The notes under the pieces: generated by a model | What the model saw: the letters and a program-made list of their open reading frames with translations, nothing else | Databases searched by the model: none | What the model was told of the DNA's origin: nothing | Translations under genes and position numbers: made by a program | Part shown: piece after piece, positions 17,754 through 26,545 of the stretch | How positions within the stretch are numbered: position 1 is the stretch's first letter | How the letters are laid out: each line of letters starts with the position of its first letter | Origin: CAISKJ01 sp046351555 | GTDB taxonomy: Bacteria; Myxococcota_A; Polyangia; Polyangiales; Ga0077539 | DNA: 64,000 nt | Assembly (NCBI GenBank): GCA_046351555.1 | Contig: JAXLYI010000034.1 | Coordinates: forward strand, 1 to 64,000 | Reading direction: 5' to 3'

Positions 17754-19022
17754 CTACATCGGGCAGGTGCCGCCCTCGACGCAGACGCCGGCCGTCCCCG
17801 CGGGCGCGGGGCAGCAGGCGTTGCCCGAGGGGCACGCGCAGGGGCAGGCGGTGCAACCCGCGGGGGCGACGTAGTTGCGGCACTGGCCGTTGACGCACAC
17901 CTCGTCGCGGTTGCAATTGTTGCCGCAGCGGCCGCAGTTGAGGACGTTGGTCTGCTGGTTGACGCACGCGCCGTTGCAGTTGGTGAGGCCGCCGCGGCAG
18001 GCCATCTGCGACACGCACATCCCCGAGAGGCACACCTGGCCCATGTTGCAGCGGGTGCCGATCGAGCCGCAGTTGAAGGGGCTGGTGGCGACGTCGACGC
18101 AGTCGCCGCCGCCCGAGCGCTGGAAGCCGTCGCGGCACACGCACATGCCCCCGCTGCACGCCTCGGTCGCGCGGCACGTGCGGCCCGCGCCGCCGCAGTT
18201 GTTGGGGTCGCTCGCGGTGTTCACGCACACGCCGCCCGCCGAGACGGAGCCCATCGGGCAGCGGCACGAGCCCGCCTGGCAGGTCTGGCCGGTGCCGCAG
18301 GCGCGGCCGCAGCCGCCGCAGTTGCGCGCGTCGGTCTGCGTGTCGACGCAGGCGCCGCCGCAGGTGGTGCCCGTCATGCACTCGCAGCGGCCGGTGGCGC
18401 AGCGCTGGCCCGTCGCGCAGGCGCGGCCGCAGCCGCCGCAGTTGGCGGCGTCGGTGGCGGTGTTGGTGCAGCGGCCGGCGCAGAGCGAGTCGCCGGGCGT
18501 GCAGAGGCAGCGGCCCGACTGGCAGGTCTGGCCCATGGTGCAGGCCATGCCGCAGCCGCCGCAGTGGGCCGAGCTCGTCCGCGTGTCGACGCAGGCGCCC
18601 GCGCAGAGCGTCGTCCCCGCGGCGCAGCCCCCGTCGACCGGCGGGGGCGCGTCGGGCGTCACGGGCACGTCGGGCGTCACGGGCACGTCCATCGTCACGG
18701 GGACATCCATCGTGACGGGCACGTCCATCGTCACCGGCACGTCGGGCGTGACAGGCACGTCCATCGTCACGGGCACATCCGGCGAGACGGGCACGTCGGG
18801 CGTCACCGGCGCGTCGGGCGTCACGGGCGAGTCCGGCGAGACGGGCGCGTCGGGCGTCACCGGCGCGTCGGGGCTCACGGGCGCGTCGGGTGTCACCGGC
18901 GCGTCGGCGCCTCCGTCCGCGGCGCCCGGCGTGAGGCGGTCGGGGTCGGCGCCCACGATGAGCGAGCAGCCGAGGCCGCCCACGAGGATCAGCGAGAGAA
19001 GCAAGCGGGGCGAGGTGTGCAT
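17754..19022 (-). CDS. Cysteine-rich Stig1-repeat lipoprotein with hexapeptide tether
   Basis: 422 residues. Signal peptide with lipobox LGCS (Cys19), then 14 hexapeptide repeats of the type [A/V]PV[T/S][P/M]D (residues 41-124). The rest is about six or seven copies of a cysteine module (C-x-G-x-C-V-D-T-x-T-D-x-x-N-C-G-x-C-G), matching the Stig1-like modules common in myxobacterial lipoproteins. An extracellular, disulfide-rich role is likely; the function is unknown. GGAGG about 8 nt before the ATG is a good ribosome site. Confidence 0.85.
   Translation of the reverse strand: MHTSPRLLLSLILVGGLGCSLIVGADPDRLTPGAADGGADAPVTPDAPVSPDAPVTPDAPVSPDSPVTPDAPVTPDVPVSPDVPVTMDVPVTPDVPVTMDVPVTMDVPVTMDVPVTPDVPVTPDAPPPVDGGCAAGTTLCAGACVDTRTSSAHCGGCGMACTMGQTCQSGRCLCTPGDSLCAGRCTNTATDAANCGGCGRACATGQRCATGRCECMTGTTCGGACVDTQTDARNCGGCGRACGTGQTCQAGSCRCPMGSVSAGGVCVNTASDPNNCGGAGRTCRATEACSGGMCVCRDGFQRSGGGDCVDVATSPFNCGSIGTRCNMGQVCLSGMCVSQMACRGGLTNCNGACVNQQTNVLNCGRCGNNCNRDEVCVNGQCRNYVAPAGCTACPCACPSGNACCPAPAGTAGVCVEGGTCPM
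18651..18902 (-). repeat. Tandem 18-bp coding repeat (14 units)
   Basis: Fourteen 18-bp units encode the [A/V]PV[T/S][P/M]D tether of the Stig1 lipoprotein. The units differ by few bases, so unit number may vary between strains. Confidence 0.85.
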
Positions 19023-19234
19023 CGAAACCCTCCAGGGGAAGTGGCGACCCGGTGCCGTCCGTCCGCAAGAGATTTATCACGGCCTGCGCAACGCCCCGGC
19101 GTACAGAGATTGCGCACGGGGCGCTGCGAACACGGCCTCCGGCGCGTGGTGGGCGAGCGCTGGGGCGCGACGGCCGCGGGCGTGTCGACGGAATCTTCGC
19201 ACCCCGCGGGCGGCGGTGGTTTAGCCTCCGGCGC
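19023..19234. other. Divergent intergenic region
   Basis: 212 bp between the Stig1 lipoprotein (minus) and the next plus-strand lipoprotein. It contains the -10-like box noted at 19222-19227. Nothing else was recognised. Confidence 0.4.
19222..19227 (+). promoter_or_regulatory. Putative -10 box (TAGCCT), leaderless-type
   Basis: TAGCCT ends 7 nt before the ATG at 19235. Confidence 0.45.
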
Positions 19235-19885
19235 ATGCGAGCCTCCTCCGTTGCGCTGCCGCTCGTGGGCGCGGCGCTCGTGACCTCCGTGGCGTGGTTC
19301 CCCCTCGGCTGCGACCCGCCGCGGCGCGCGCCGGCCGGGCAGCGCTTCGAAGACCGCTTCGACCGCGCGGAGCTCGGCCCCGAGTGGCGCGTCACGGGCT
19401 CGGGCTGGGCGATCGAGAACGGCGCGCTCCGCGGGCAGAACGTCCACAACCACCCGCTCTGGCTGCGCCGCAAGCTCCCGCGCGACGCGCGGATCGAGTT
19501 CGACGCCTGGTCGGACTCCCCCGCGGGCGACCTCAAGTGCGAGGTGTACGGCGACGGCGAGTCCTTCGCGCACGCCGCGAGCTACACCGCCACGAGCTAC
19601 GTGGTGATCTTCGGCGGCTGGCACAACCGGATCAACGCGATCGCCCGGATGGACGAGCACGGCGCCGACCGGCAGGTGCGCGACACCCCGAAGGTGGAGC
19701 TCGGGCGGCACTACCACTTCACCGTCGAGCGCCGGGGCCGGGAGCTCCGCTGGCTCCTCGACGGGTCGGGCGTCCTGGATTTCAACGACCCCGACCCTCT
19801 GGCCGGCCCGGGGCATGAGTACTTCGCGTTCAACGACTGGGAGGCTCTGGTACACTTCGACAACCTCGTCGTCTCCCCCCTGTAG
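19235..19885 (+). CDS. Lipoprotein with concanavalin-like (DUF1961-like) domain
   Basis: 216 residues. An N-terminal signal with lipobox-like PLGC is followed by a beta-sandwich-type sequence: FEDRFDRAELGPEWRVTGSG, WAIENGALRGQNVHNHPLWL and a final W-E-A-L-V-H-F-D-N-L-V-V strand. This pattern is seen in laminin-G/concanavalin-like proteins that bind or hydrolyse sugars. No catalytic residues can be assigned. The start at 19235 begins the signal peptide; the open frame extends upstream without protein-like sequence. It precedes the MXAN_5187-like gene by 13 nt. Confidence 0.72.
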   Translation: MRASSVALPLVGAALVTSVAWFPLGCDPPRRAPAGQRFEDRFDRAELGPEWRVTGSGWAIENGALRGQNVHNHPLWLRRKLPRDARIEFDAWSDSPAGDLKCEVYGDGESFAHAASYTATSYVVIFGGWHNRINAIARMDEHGADRQVRDTPKVELGRHYHFTVERRGRELRWLLDGSGVLDFNDPDPLAGPGHEYFAFNDWEALVHFDNLVVSPL

Positions 19886-19898
19886 GAATGAGGTTGCC

Positions 19899-21017
19899 GT
19901 GACCCCCGCGGAGATCCTTCGCGAGCTCGAGGAGCTCGACAGCCGCCTCGAACGTCTTCGCGTGAAGTACGACCAGTTCTTCACCGGCACGGAGAAGGCG
20001 ATCCCGTTCGTGCTGCGGAAGGACGTCGACCGGCGCTTCCAGGCGCTGCACCGCGAGCAGATGCGCAACACCGGCGCGCGCTTCCGCTTCCAGACGCTCG
20101 TCCAGCGCTTCACCTCGTACCAGACGTACTGGAACCGCATCCTGCGCCAGATGGAGGAGGGCACCTACCGCCGCGACGTGATCCGCGCGCAGCGCCTCGG
20201 GCTCGGGATGCAGGCCGTCCGCGACGCGAAGCGACAGGGCGACGACGAGGAGCTCGACGCCAGCGACCTCGAGGAGGTCGAGCCGATGGAGCCCGAGCCC
20301 GAGCCCGCCCGGCCCGCCCAGCCCGTGCAGTCCGCGCCCCCGGCCGCCGCGGTGACCTTCAAAGACCCCTTCGAAGACGTGAAGCCCGCCGCGCCGCAGC
20401 CCGGCGTGCCCCGCCTCGAAGGCATCAAGGAGCCCTCGATCGCGCGCCCGCTGCCGCAGCGCGAGTCGATCCCCTTCCCCGCGCAGGTGTCGGCCTCGGT
20501 GCCGCAGCGCCCCGCGACGCTCCCGCCGGGCGGTCGCCTCTCGGCCCCGCGCGTCGCGCCGCCGGCCGCGCAGGGTGGTGACGCGCCGCCGCCGGGCACG
20601 CGCCCCTCGTCGCCGGGTGTTCCTGCGGTGCAGGGCCCCGTGCGCCCGCCCGCGGCGAGCCCGGTGCGTCCGCCGGGCGCGTCGGTCCCCTCGCCCGCGG
20701 CGAGCCCGGTGCGTCCGCCGGGCGCGTCGGTGCCGTCGCCCGCGGTGCGCCCGCCCGCCGCGTCGGTGCCGTCGCCCGCCCGCGCGAGCGCGCCGCCGGG
20801 CGAAGACGCCGCGATGCGCCACCTCTACGACCGCTACGTCGCGGCGCGCAAGGAGACCGGCGAGGCCGGCGAGGTGCGCTACGAGACGGTGGCCAAGCAG
20901 GTGCGGGAGACGCTCCCGCGGCTCGCGGAGAAGTACCAGGGCGCGGACGTGCGGCTCGACGTCACCATCAAGGACGGCAAGGCCATCCTGCGCCCCGTCG
21001 TCACGATGAAGAAGTGA
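19899..21017 (+). CDS. MXAN_5187-type protein
   Basis: 372 residues. The N-terminal 100 residues are a helical coiled-coil-like domain (AEILRELEELDSRLERLRVK, FTSYQTYWNRILRQMEEGTY). A long Pro/Ala-rich linker (about 135-305) contains a 45-bp imperfect tandem repeat (20653-20742, SPVRPPGASVPSPA). A compact C-terminal domain follows (about 308-370, MRHLYDRYVAARKETGEAGE). This layout matches what I know as the MXAN_5187 C-terminal family of myxobacteria. Role unknown. The GTG start with TGAGG upstream removes a non-conserved extension. Confidence 0.72.
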   Translation: MTPAEILRELEELDSRLERLRVKYDQFFTGTEKAIPFVLRKDVDRRFQALHREQMRNTGARFRFQTLVQRFTSYQTYWNRILRQMEEGTYRRDVIRAQRLGLGMQAVRDAKRQGDDEELDASDLEEVEPMEPEPEPARPAQPVQSAPPAAAVTFKDPFEDVKPAAPQPGVPRLEGIKEPSIARPLPQRESIPFPAQVSASVPQRPATLPPGGRLSAPRVAPPAAQGGDAPPPGTRPSSPGVPAVQGPVRPPAASPVRPPGASVPSPAASPVRPPGASVPSPAVRPPAASVPSPARASAPPGEDAAMRHLYDRYVAARKETGEAGEVRYETVAKQVRETLPRLAEKYQGADVRLDVTIKDGKAILRPVVTMKK

Positions 21018-21067
21018 TTCGGCCGTGACGTTCGCGGCCGGGTCGCGATAGACCCGCCGAGGCGTAG

Positions 21068-21073
21068 TAGAGT
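21068..21073 (+). promoter_or_regulatory. Putative -10 box (TAGAGT), leaderless-type
   Basis: TAGAGT ends 6 nt before the ATG at 21080. Confidence 0.45.
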
Positions 21074-21079
21074 GCCGTC

Positions 21080-21685
21080 ATGAGCGTCGCCCTGCCGCGC
21101 CCCAACCACGCCGACGACCACGATGACATCGTGCGCCTGCACGGGCTGACGTGGGCCCAGTTCGAGGCGATCCTCGGCGCGCGGGGCGACCGGCCCACGC
21201 CGCGCCTCACGTACCTCGAAGGGGAGCTGGAGCTGATGAGCCCGGGTCGGAGCCACGAGCGCATCAAGAAGCTGCTCGCGCGCATGTTGGAGGCGTGGGC
21301 CCTGGAGGTCGGCGTGCGGGTCGAGGGCGTCGGCTCGTGGACGCTGAAGCGGGAGGCGTGGCAGCGCGGCGTCGAGCCCGACGAGTGCTACCTCGTCGGC
21401 CGCGGCGAGGGCGACGCCCCCGACCTCGCCATCGAGGTGGTGTGGAGCCACGGCGCGATCGACAAGCTCGCCGTCTACGGGCCGCTCGGCGTCCGCGAGG
21501 TGTGGATCTGGGAGGAGGGCCGCGTGGACATCCACGTGCTCCGCGGCAGCCAGTACGTCGAGGTCGCACGGAGCGAGGTGCTCCCGACGCTCGACCTCGC
21601 GGAGATGCTCCGCCACGCCGACCCGCTCGCCCAGGATGCGTCGGTGCGCGCGTGGCGTGACGCCCTTCGCGCGCGAAGGGGGTGA
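21080..21685 (+). CDS. Uma2-family (DUF820) putative nuclease
   Basis: 201 residues. The PD-(D/E)XK core is visible: LTYLEGELELMSPG, then DECYLV, DLAIEVVWS (the D..E-x-V/K position) and KLAVYGPLGVREVWIWE. Uma2 proteins are widespread in cyanobacteria and myxobacteria and are predicted nucleases of unknown biological role. The gene is single, with its own leaderless-type promoter. Confidence 0.85.
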   Translation: MSVALPRPNHADDHDDIVRLHGLTWAQFEAILGARGDRPTPRLTYLEGELELMSPGRSHERIKKLLARMLEAWALEVGVRVEGVGSWTLKREAWQRGVEPDECYLVGRGEGDAPDLAIEVVWSHGAIDKLAVYGPLGVREVWIWEEGRVDIHVLRGSQYVEVARSEVLPTLDLAEMLRHADPLAQDASVRAWRDALRARRG

Positions 21686-21743
21686 GCGCCGCGCACGGCG
21701 GGTGACTCCCCGCGCGGCCCGGTGCACACTCGCGGCCCCCGAC

Positions 21744-22643
21744 ATGGCCGACGAGATCCTCCGCACGCCCGACGAGCGCTTCCACGACCTGCCCCGCTTC
21801 CCCTGGGCGCCGCGCTACACCGACGTCGACGGCCTCCGCGTCGCCCGCATCGACGAGGGCCCCGCCGACGCGCCCGTCGTGCTCCTCCTCCACGGCGAGC
21901 CGAGCTGGGGCTTCCTCTACCGCAAGATGGTCGACCCGCTCCTCGCGGCGGGCTTCCGCGTGGTGGCGCCCGACCTCGTCGGCTTCGGCCGGAGCGACAA
22001 GCTCGCCGACCCGCGCGCCTACACCTACCAGCGCCACGTCGACTGGATGAAGGGACTCCTCCGCGCCCTCGACCTGCGCGACGTCACCCTCTTCTGCCAG
22101 GACTGGGGCGGGCTCATCGGGCTCCGCCTCGCCGCGGAGGAGGGCGGCCGCTTCGCCCGCGTGTGCGCGGCCAACACGTACCTCCCCACCGGCGACGAGC
22201 GCGTCCCGCGCGCCTTCCACGTGTGGAAGACCTTCGCGCTCCACGCGCCGCTCTTCCCCGTCGGCCGCATCGTGTCGTCGGGCTGCGCGCGCGGGCTCCT
22301 CGCCGACGCGCGCGCCGCGTACGACGCGCCCTTCCCCACCGCGCGCCACAAGGCCGGCGCGCGGGCCTTCCCGGCGCTCGTGCCGGTGCGCCCCGACGAC
22401 CCGGCGAGCGAGGCCAACCGCGCCGCGTGGGCCGAGCTCGCGCGCTGGGACAAGCCCTTCCTCACGCTCTTCGGGCGCAACGACCCGATCACCCGCGGCG
22501 CGGAGAGGCGCCTCCAGGAGCGCATCCCCGGCGCCGCGGCGCAGCCCCACGCGCACCTCGCGGGCGCGGGGCATTTCCTCCAGGAGGACGTCGGCCTCGA
22601 GCTCGCCGAGCGCCTCGCGAAGTGGGCGACCCCCGCGCGCTGA
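21744..22643 (+). CDS. Haloalkane dehalogenase-like alpha/beta hydrolase
   Basis: 299 residues. It shows the haloalkane dehalogenase subfamily I pattern: oxyanion motif HGEPSWGFLYRK, nucleophile Asp120 in CQDWGG with adjacent Trp121, acid Asp247 in LFGRNDPIT and base His277 in GAGHFLQED. A cap-domain Trp161 is a candidate second halide ligand. Members split carbon-halogen bonds to an alcohol and halide, but many close homologues have other or unknown substrates. It is probably cytoplasmic; no signal peptide is seen. Confidence 0.85.
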   Translation: MADEILRTPDERFHDLPRFPWAPRYTDVDGLRVARIDEGPADAPVVLLLHGEPSWGFLYRKMVDPLLAAGFRVVAPDLVGFGRSDKLADPRAYTYQRHVDWMKGLLRALDLRDVTLFCQDWGGLIGLRLAAEEGGRFARVCAANTYLPTGDERVPRAFHVWKTFALHAPLFPVGRIVSSGCARGLLADARAAYDAPFPTARHKAGARAFPALVPVRPDDPASEANRAAWAELARWDKPFLTLFGRNDPITRGAERRLQERIPGAAAQPHAHLAGAGHFLQEDVGLELAERLAKWATPAR

Positions 22644-22666
22644 AAGTCCAGGCCCGCCCGCGCGAT

Positions 22667-22695
22667 TTGGCATCCGCGCCGAACGGTGGTATCCG
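22667..22695 (+). promoter_or_regulatory. Possible promoter (TTGGCA-17-TATCCG)
   Basis: A -35-like TTGGCA (22667-22672) and a -10-like TATCCG (22690-22695) are 17 nt apart, about 78 bp before the Stig1 lipoprotein start. Confidence 0.35.
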
Positions 22696-22773
22696 CCGCG
22701 TCGCTCGCTTCCACCAGGAGGCGCGCGGGGCTCCGGCGGGTGCGCCCGCGCGCCGTTCACGAAAGGCCACTTC

Positions 22774-25068
22774 ATGACGCTTCGGAAGATCACGTACGCA
22801 CTCGCCATCGGGGCGCTCCTCGGCTGTTCGAGCGACCCGCCGGCCACCGGCAACCAGGACTCGGGGACGCCCCCGAAGGACGCGCCGGCCACGCCTGACA
22901 CGATGGAGATGCCCGACACCTCCGTCCCGCCCGACCAGACGCCGCCGCCCCCCGACGCCGCCCCCGACGCGGGCGAGGACGCCGCCCCCGACGCCGCCCC
23001 CGACGCGGCGCCCGACGTGGCGAAGGACGTCGCGCCGCCCCCCGACGCGACCCCGATGTGCAACCCCGGCGAGATGGTGTGCGGCGGCGGCTGCGTCGAC
23101 ACGCAGACCAGCCCCGTGCACTGCGGCATGTGCGACCGCGCCTGCGCCGCCGGCGAGGTGTGCCGCACCGGCGCCTGCGCGCCCGCGGTCACCTGCATGA
23201 CGGGCCAGACGCTCTGCGGCGGCGGCTGCGTCGACACCAACACCGACAACAACCACTGCGGCCGCTGCAACAACGCCTGCCCCACCGGCCAGGCCTGCAC
23301 CGCCGGCGCCTGCGTGGCCCCGCGCATGTGCCCGACGGGCCAGACCGACTGCGCGCCGATGGCGTCCGCGCCGATGTGCGTCGACCTCCAGGCGAGCACC
23401 TCCAACTGCGGCGCCTGCGGCACCGCCTGCGCCGCGGGCGAGACCTGCGCGATGGGCGTCTGCCAGCCGCCCGCCTGCCCCGCCGGCCAGACGCGCTGCA
23501 CCGCGATGGGCGTCGCCTCCTGCGCCGACACCATGACCGACAACGCCAACTGCGGCGCCTGCGGCACCGTCTGCCCCGCGGGCCAGGCCTGCATGGCCGG
23601 CGCCTGCCGCTCCACCTGCGCCGCGCCCCGGCGTGAGTGCACGGTCGGCGGCATGACGGTGTGCCTCGACGTCCAGAGCGACAACGCCAACTGCGGCGCC
23701 TGCGGCACCGCGTGCTCCGGCGGCCAGACCTGCCAGATGGGCTCGTGCCGCTGCCCGACGGGCCGCACGGCCTGCGGCTCGGCCTGCGTCGACACGATGA
23801 CCGACAACGCCAACTGCGGCGCCTGCGCCCGCGCCTGCCCCGCCGCGCAGACCTGCCAGGCCGGCACCTGCCGCTGCCCGACGGGCCAGACGCTCTGCGG
23901 GACGGCCTGCGTCGACACCAACACCAGCACGGCCAACTGCGGCATGTGCGGCCGCGCCTGCACCGCCCCCGCGACCTGCAACGCGGGCGTGTGCAACTCG
24001 CTCTGCGGCACCGGCACGACGAGCTGCGGCGGGCGCTGCGTGGCGCTCACGTCGTTCCTCACGGACAACGCCAACTGCGGCCGCTGCGGCAACGCCTGCG
24101 GCGCCGGGACCTCTTGCGCGGCCGGCACCTGCCGCCCGACCAACGACGTCCGCACCAACGCCCTCGTGATCGTGCCCAACCCGGCGCGCGAGGTCACCGT
24201 CTCGGGCAACACCACCAACGCGACCAACGACGGCCCCACCGTCCCCTGCGGCTGCACGACGAGCGGCAACGTCTGGTACCGCTTCACGCTCACGGCCGAG
24301 AGCCTCGTCTACCTCGACACCGCGGGCTCGGCCTACGACACGTCGCTCTACCTCACCACCGCGGCGGGCGTCGCGGTGCCGGGCCAGGCGACGGCGGGCA
24401 ACGGCAACCTCGGCCTCTGCAACGACGACTCGCTCTGCGGCACGGGCGGCGGCTTCACCAGCGGCCTCCAGTCGCGCACCGCCGGCATCCTCCCGGCGGG
24501 CACCTACTACGTCGCGGTCGGCGGCTGCGGCGCCGGCGCCTTCATGCTCCGGCTCCAGGTGGTGGCCCGCACGGTGGGCCAGACCTTCGTCAACGCGCGC
24601 CTCACCGGCACGGGCAACACCGGCGTCCAGACGCTCGCGACGACGAGCGTGGCGGCGGGCGTCTGCGGCGGCTCGGGCGGCGCGGAGAACGTCGGGTGGT
24701 TCATGACCTGCGGGGCGGCCGAGCGGCAGCTCTTCAGCGTGTGCCGCAGCGACCCCGGCGCGCTCTTCACCCGGCGCCTGAGCACCTCGTCGACGACGAG
24801 CTTCGACCCGGTCCTCTACGTCCGCAGCGCGCAGACCGGCGCGCAGGTGGCGTGCGACGACGACAGCGGCCCCACCGACGGCGCGGGCATCGACTGCCGC
24901 GGCGTGATCCCCTTCATCTCGGGCACGACCGTCGGGGCGCTCGACACGCTCCACCGCGGCACGCGCCTGCCCAACCTCAACACCCCGCGCGGCCTCGGCC
25001 TCATCTTCGTCGACACGCTCGGGACGAGCACGGGCATGCGCTACAACATGCGCTACGAGACGCCCTGA
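22774..25068 (+). CDS. Large Stig1-repeat lipoprotein with C-terminal beta domains
   Basis: 764 residues. Lipobox GALLGCSS, then an acidic tether (PDAAPDAGEDAAPDAAPD). About nine cysteine modules follow (residues 90-450) of the type GQTLCGGGCVDTNTDNNHCG. The last 300 residues form two beta-rich domains like pre-peptidase C-terminal domains (VWYRFTLTAESLVYLDTAGS, LPAGTYYVAVGGCG). It is a paralogue of the proteins at 17754-19022 and 51161-51859. Extracellular adhesion or matrix function is possible but not shown. Confidence 0.85.
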   Translation: MTLRKITYALAIGALLGCSSDPPATGNQDSGTPPKDAPATPDTMEMPDTSVPPDQTPPPPDAAPDAGEDAAPDAAPDAAPDVAKDVAPPPDATPMCNPGEMVCGGGCVDTQTSPVHCGMCDRACAAGEVCRTGACAPAVTCMTGQTLCGGGCVDTNTDNNHCGRCNNACPTGQACTAGACVAPRMCPTGQTDCAPMASAPMCVDLQASTSNCGACGTACAAGETCAMGVCQPPACPAGQTRCTAMGVASCADTMTDNANCGACGTVCPAGQACMAGACRSTCAAPRRECTVGGMTVCLDVQSDNANCGACGTACSGGQTCQMGSCRCPTGRTACGSACVDTMTDNANCGACARACPAAQTCQAGTCRCPTGQTLCGTACVDTNTSTANCGMCGRACTAPATCNAGVCNSLCGTGTTSCGGRCVALTSFLTDNANCGRCGNACGAGTSCAAGTCRPTNDVRTNALVIVPNPAREVTVSGNTTNATNDGPTVPCGCTTSGNVWYRFTLTAESLVYLDTAGSAYDTSLYLTTAAGVAVPGQATAGNGNLGLCNDDSLCGTGGGFTSGLQSRTAGILPAGTYYVAVGGCGAGAFMLRLQVVARTVGQTFVNARLTGTGNTGVQTLATTSVAAGVCGGSGGAENVGWFMTCGAAERQLFSVCRSDPGALFTRRLSTSSTTSFDPVLYVRSAQTGAQVACDDDSGPTDGAGIDCRGVIPFISGTTVGALDTLHRGTRLPNLNTPRGLGLIFVDTLGTSTGMRYNMRYETP

Positions 25069-25070
25069 AG

Positions 25071-25105
25071 CGCCCCCTCGCGGGGCGGCCAACGGCCCAC
25101 GTGGG
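25071..25105. terminator. Possible bidirectional hairpins between convergent genes
   Basis: CGCCCC (25071-25076) pairs with GGGGCG (25082-25087), and GCCCACGTGGGC (25094-25105) is a perfect 12-bp palindrome. They lie between the Stig1 gene and the convergent FadL gene. There is no T-run, so intrinsic termination is uncertain. Confidence 0.3.
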
Positions 25106-25132
25106 CGGCCGCCGCGCGATCCCCCTCCCTCT

Positions 25133-26545
25133 CTAAAACCTGTACTGCGCCCCGAGCCCGACGATGTTGAGCGACGGGTCGTACGTCCCGCCGTTCACCG
25201 TGTAGCGCGGCGCGTTGGGGCCCGTGCGGAAGGGCGCCGTCGGGTAGAGCCCCTGGCAGCGCTGCGGCGCCGCGGGGTCGTACGCGCAGGGGGTCGTCGT
25301 CACCGGCCCCCAGAACGTGTGCGAGAACACCGCGTCGACCCGCAGCCCCCCGCGCGCGAACGACGCGCCGAGCGACACGGTGGACTTGTCCGCGTCGAAG
25401 GTGAGCACGTTGGTGTACGCCGCCGGCGTCGCGCTCGTCTCGTAGGAGAAGCCCCCGCGCACCGTCAGGGTGTTGGTGCCGAGCGGGACGGCCTGCTCGG
25501 CGCCGACGCGCACGCTCCAGACGTCTTCGAAGCGCCGGTCGATCTGCACGGCGCCGACGTCGTAGGTGCCGATGCCGCGGACGTCCGTGATGCGGATCCC
25601 CTGCGGCGCGAGGCGGATCGCGTCGTGGACGCTCCAGCCCTCCCACACGCCGGCGACCTCGACGCGGGTGTTGGGCGTGGGGCGCACCTCGACGCCGAGG
25701 CGCGCGATCGGCGGGAAGGTGAAGTCCACCCGCGCGGCGTCGCCCTGCACGCGCGCGCCTTCGAAGTACGACGCCGACGGGAGCCGCACCTTCAGCGACG
25801 CGTCGGCCGACACCCACATCGGCAGGTTGAACGACGCCCCCACCGAGACCATCCGGTGCGGATTGATTCGCACCCCGAACGACCCCGTCGGCGAGAGGAT
25901 CGGCGCCGAGAGCTGGGCGAGCGAGTCCCAGTCCGGGTCCTCCGGCGTGCAGAGCACCGTCGCCGGGCACGCGGAGAACGCGAGGCGCGACACGAACGAC
26001 CCCGCGAGCACCTGGAAGCCCGCGCCGATGGACACCACCGGGTGCGGGCGCCACGCGGCCCACACGCCGCCGATGAGCAGCGCCGACCCGTCGAGCGAGA
26101 GGAGCGAGTAGCGCTGCGGCGCAGTGGCCGACTGGTCGTAGGTGGTGAGGGCCGCGTTGGGCGCGTACACCGCCGCGGCGAAGCGGAAGTTGCGCAGCCC
26201 GAAGTCGTGCGTGAAGGCGAGCGTCGGGATCGGGAGCGGCGCGGCGCTCCCCTCGCTCGGGCGGAGGGTGACGGTGGGGCCGCCGGCGACGGGCTGCGCG
26301 GTGCGCGTGTACGTGTTGCTGAAGAGGACGAGCGAGGCGTCGAGGAGGACGCCGTTGCCCGCCTCGGTGAGACCCGCGGGGTTGTACCAGACGGCGTGGG
26401 CGTCGTCGGCGCCGGCCACGAAGGCGCCGCCGCGGCCGAGCGGGCGCACGCCGCGGTCGGGGTAGAAGAAGCCGCCCGCGGCGCAGACGCCAGGAGCGAG
26501 CGCCGCGGCGAGCGCGACGGTGACGGCGAGGGATGGGCGCGTCAC
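25133..26545 (-). CDS. FadL/TodX-type outer-membrane transport protein
   Basis: 470 residues with a signal peptide ending near AAG. The N-terminal hatch motif is typical of OMPP1/FadL/TodX: GRGGAFVAGADDAHAVWYNPAGL. A beta-barrel with alternating hydrophobics ends in GLGAQYRF, with a terminal Phe suited to outer-membrane insertion. Family members pass fatty acids or other hydrophobic compounds. The GTG start overlaps the stop of the 1257-residue lipoprotein gene (GTGA), so the two proteins are likely made together. Confidence 0.88.
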   Translation of the reverse strand: MTRPSLAVTVALAAALAPGVCAAGGFFYPDRGVRPLGRGGAFVAGADDAHAVWYNPAGLTEAGNGVLLDASLVLFSNTYTRTAQPVAGGPTVTLRPSEGSAAPLPIPTLAFTHDFGLRNFRFAAAVYAPNAALTTYDQSATAPQRYSLLSLDGSALLIGGVWAAWRPHPVVSIGAGFQVLAGSFVSRLAFSACPATVLCTPEDPDWDSLAQLSAPILSPTGSFGVRINPHRMVSVGASFNLPMWVSADASLKVRLPSASYFEGARVQGDAARVDFTFPPIARLGVEVRPTPNTRVEVAGVWEGWSVHDAIRLAPQGIRITDVRGIGTYDVGAVQIDRRFEDVWSVRVGAEQAVPLGTNTLTVRGGFSYETSATPAAYTNVLTFDADKSTVSLGASFARGGLRVDAVFSHTFWGPVTTTPCAYDPAAPQRCQGLYPTAPFRTGPNAPRYTVNGGTYDPSLNIVGLGAQYRF

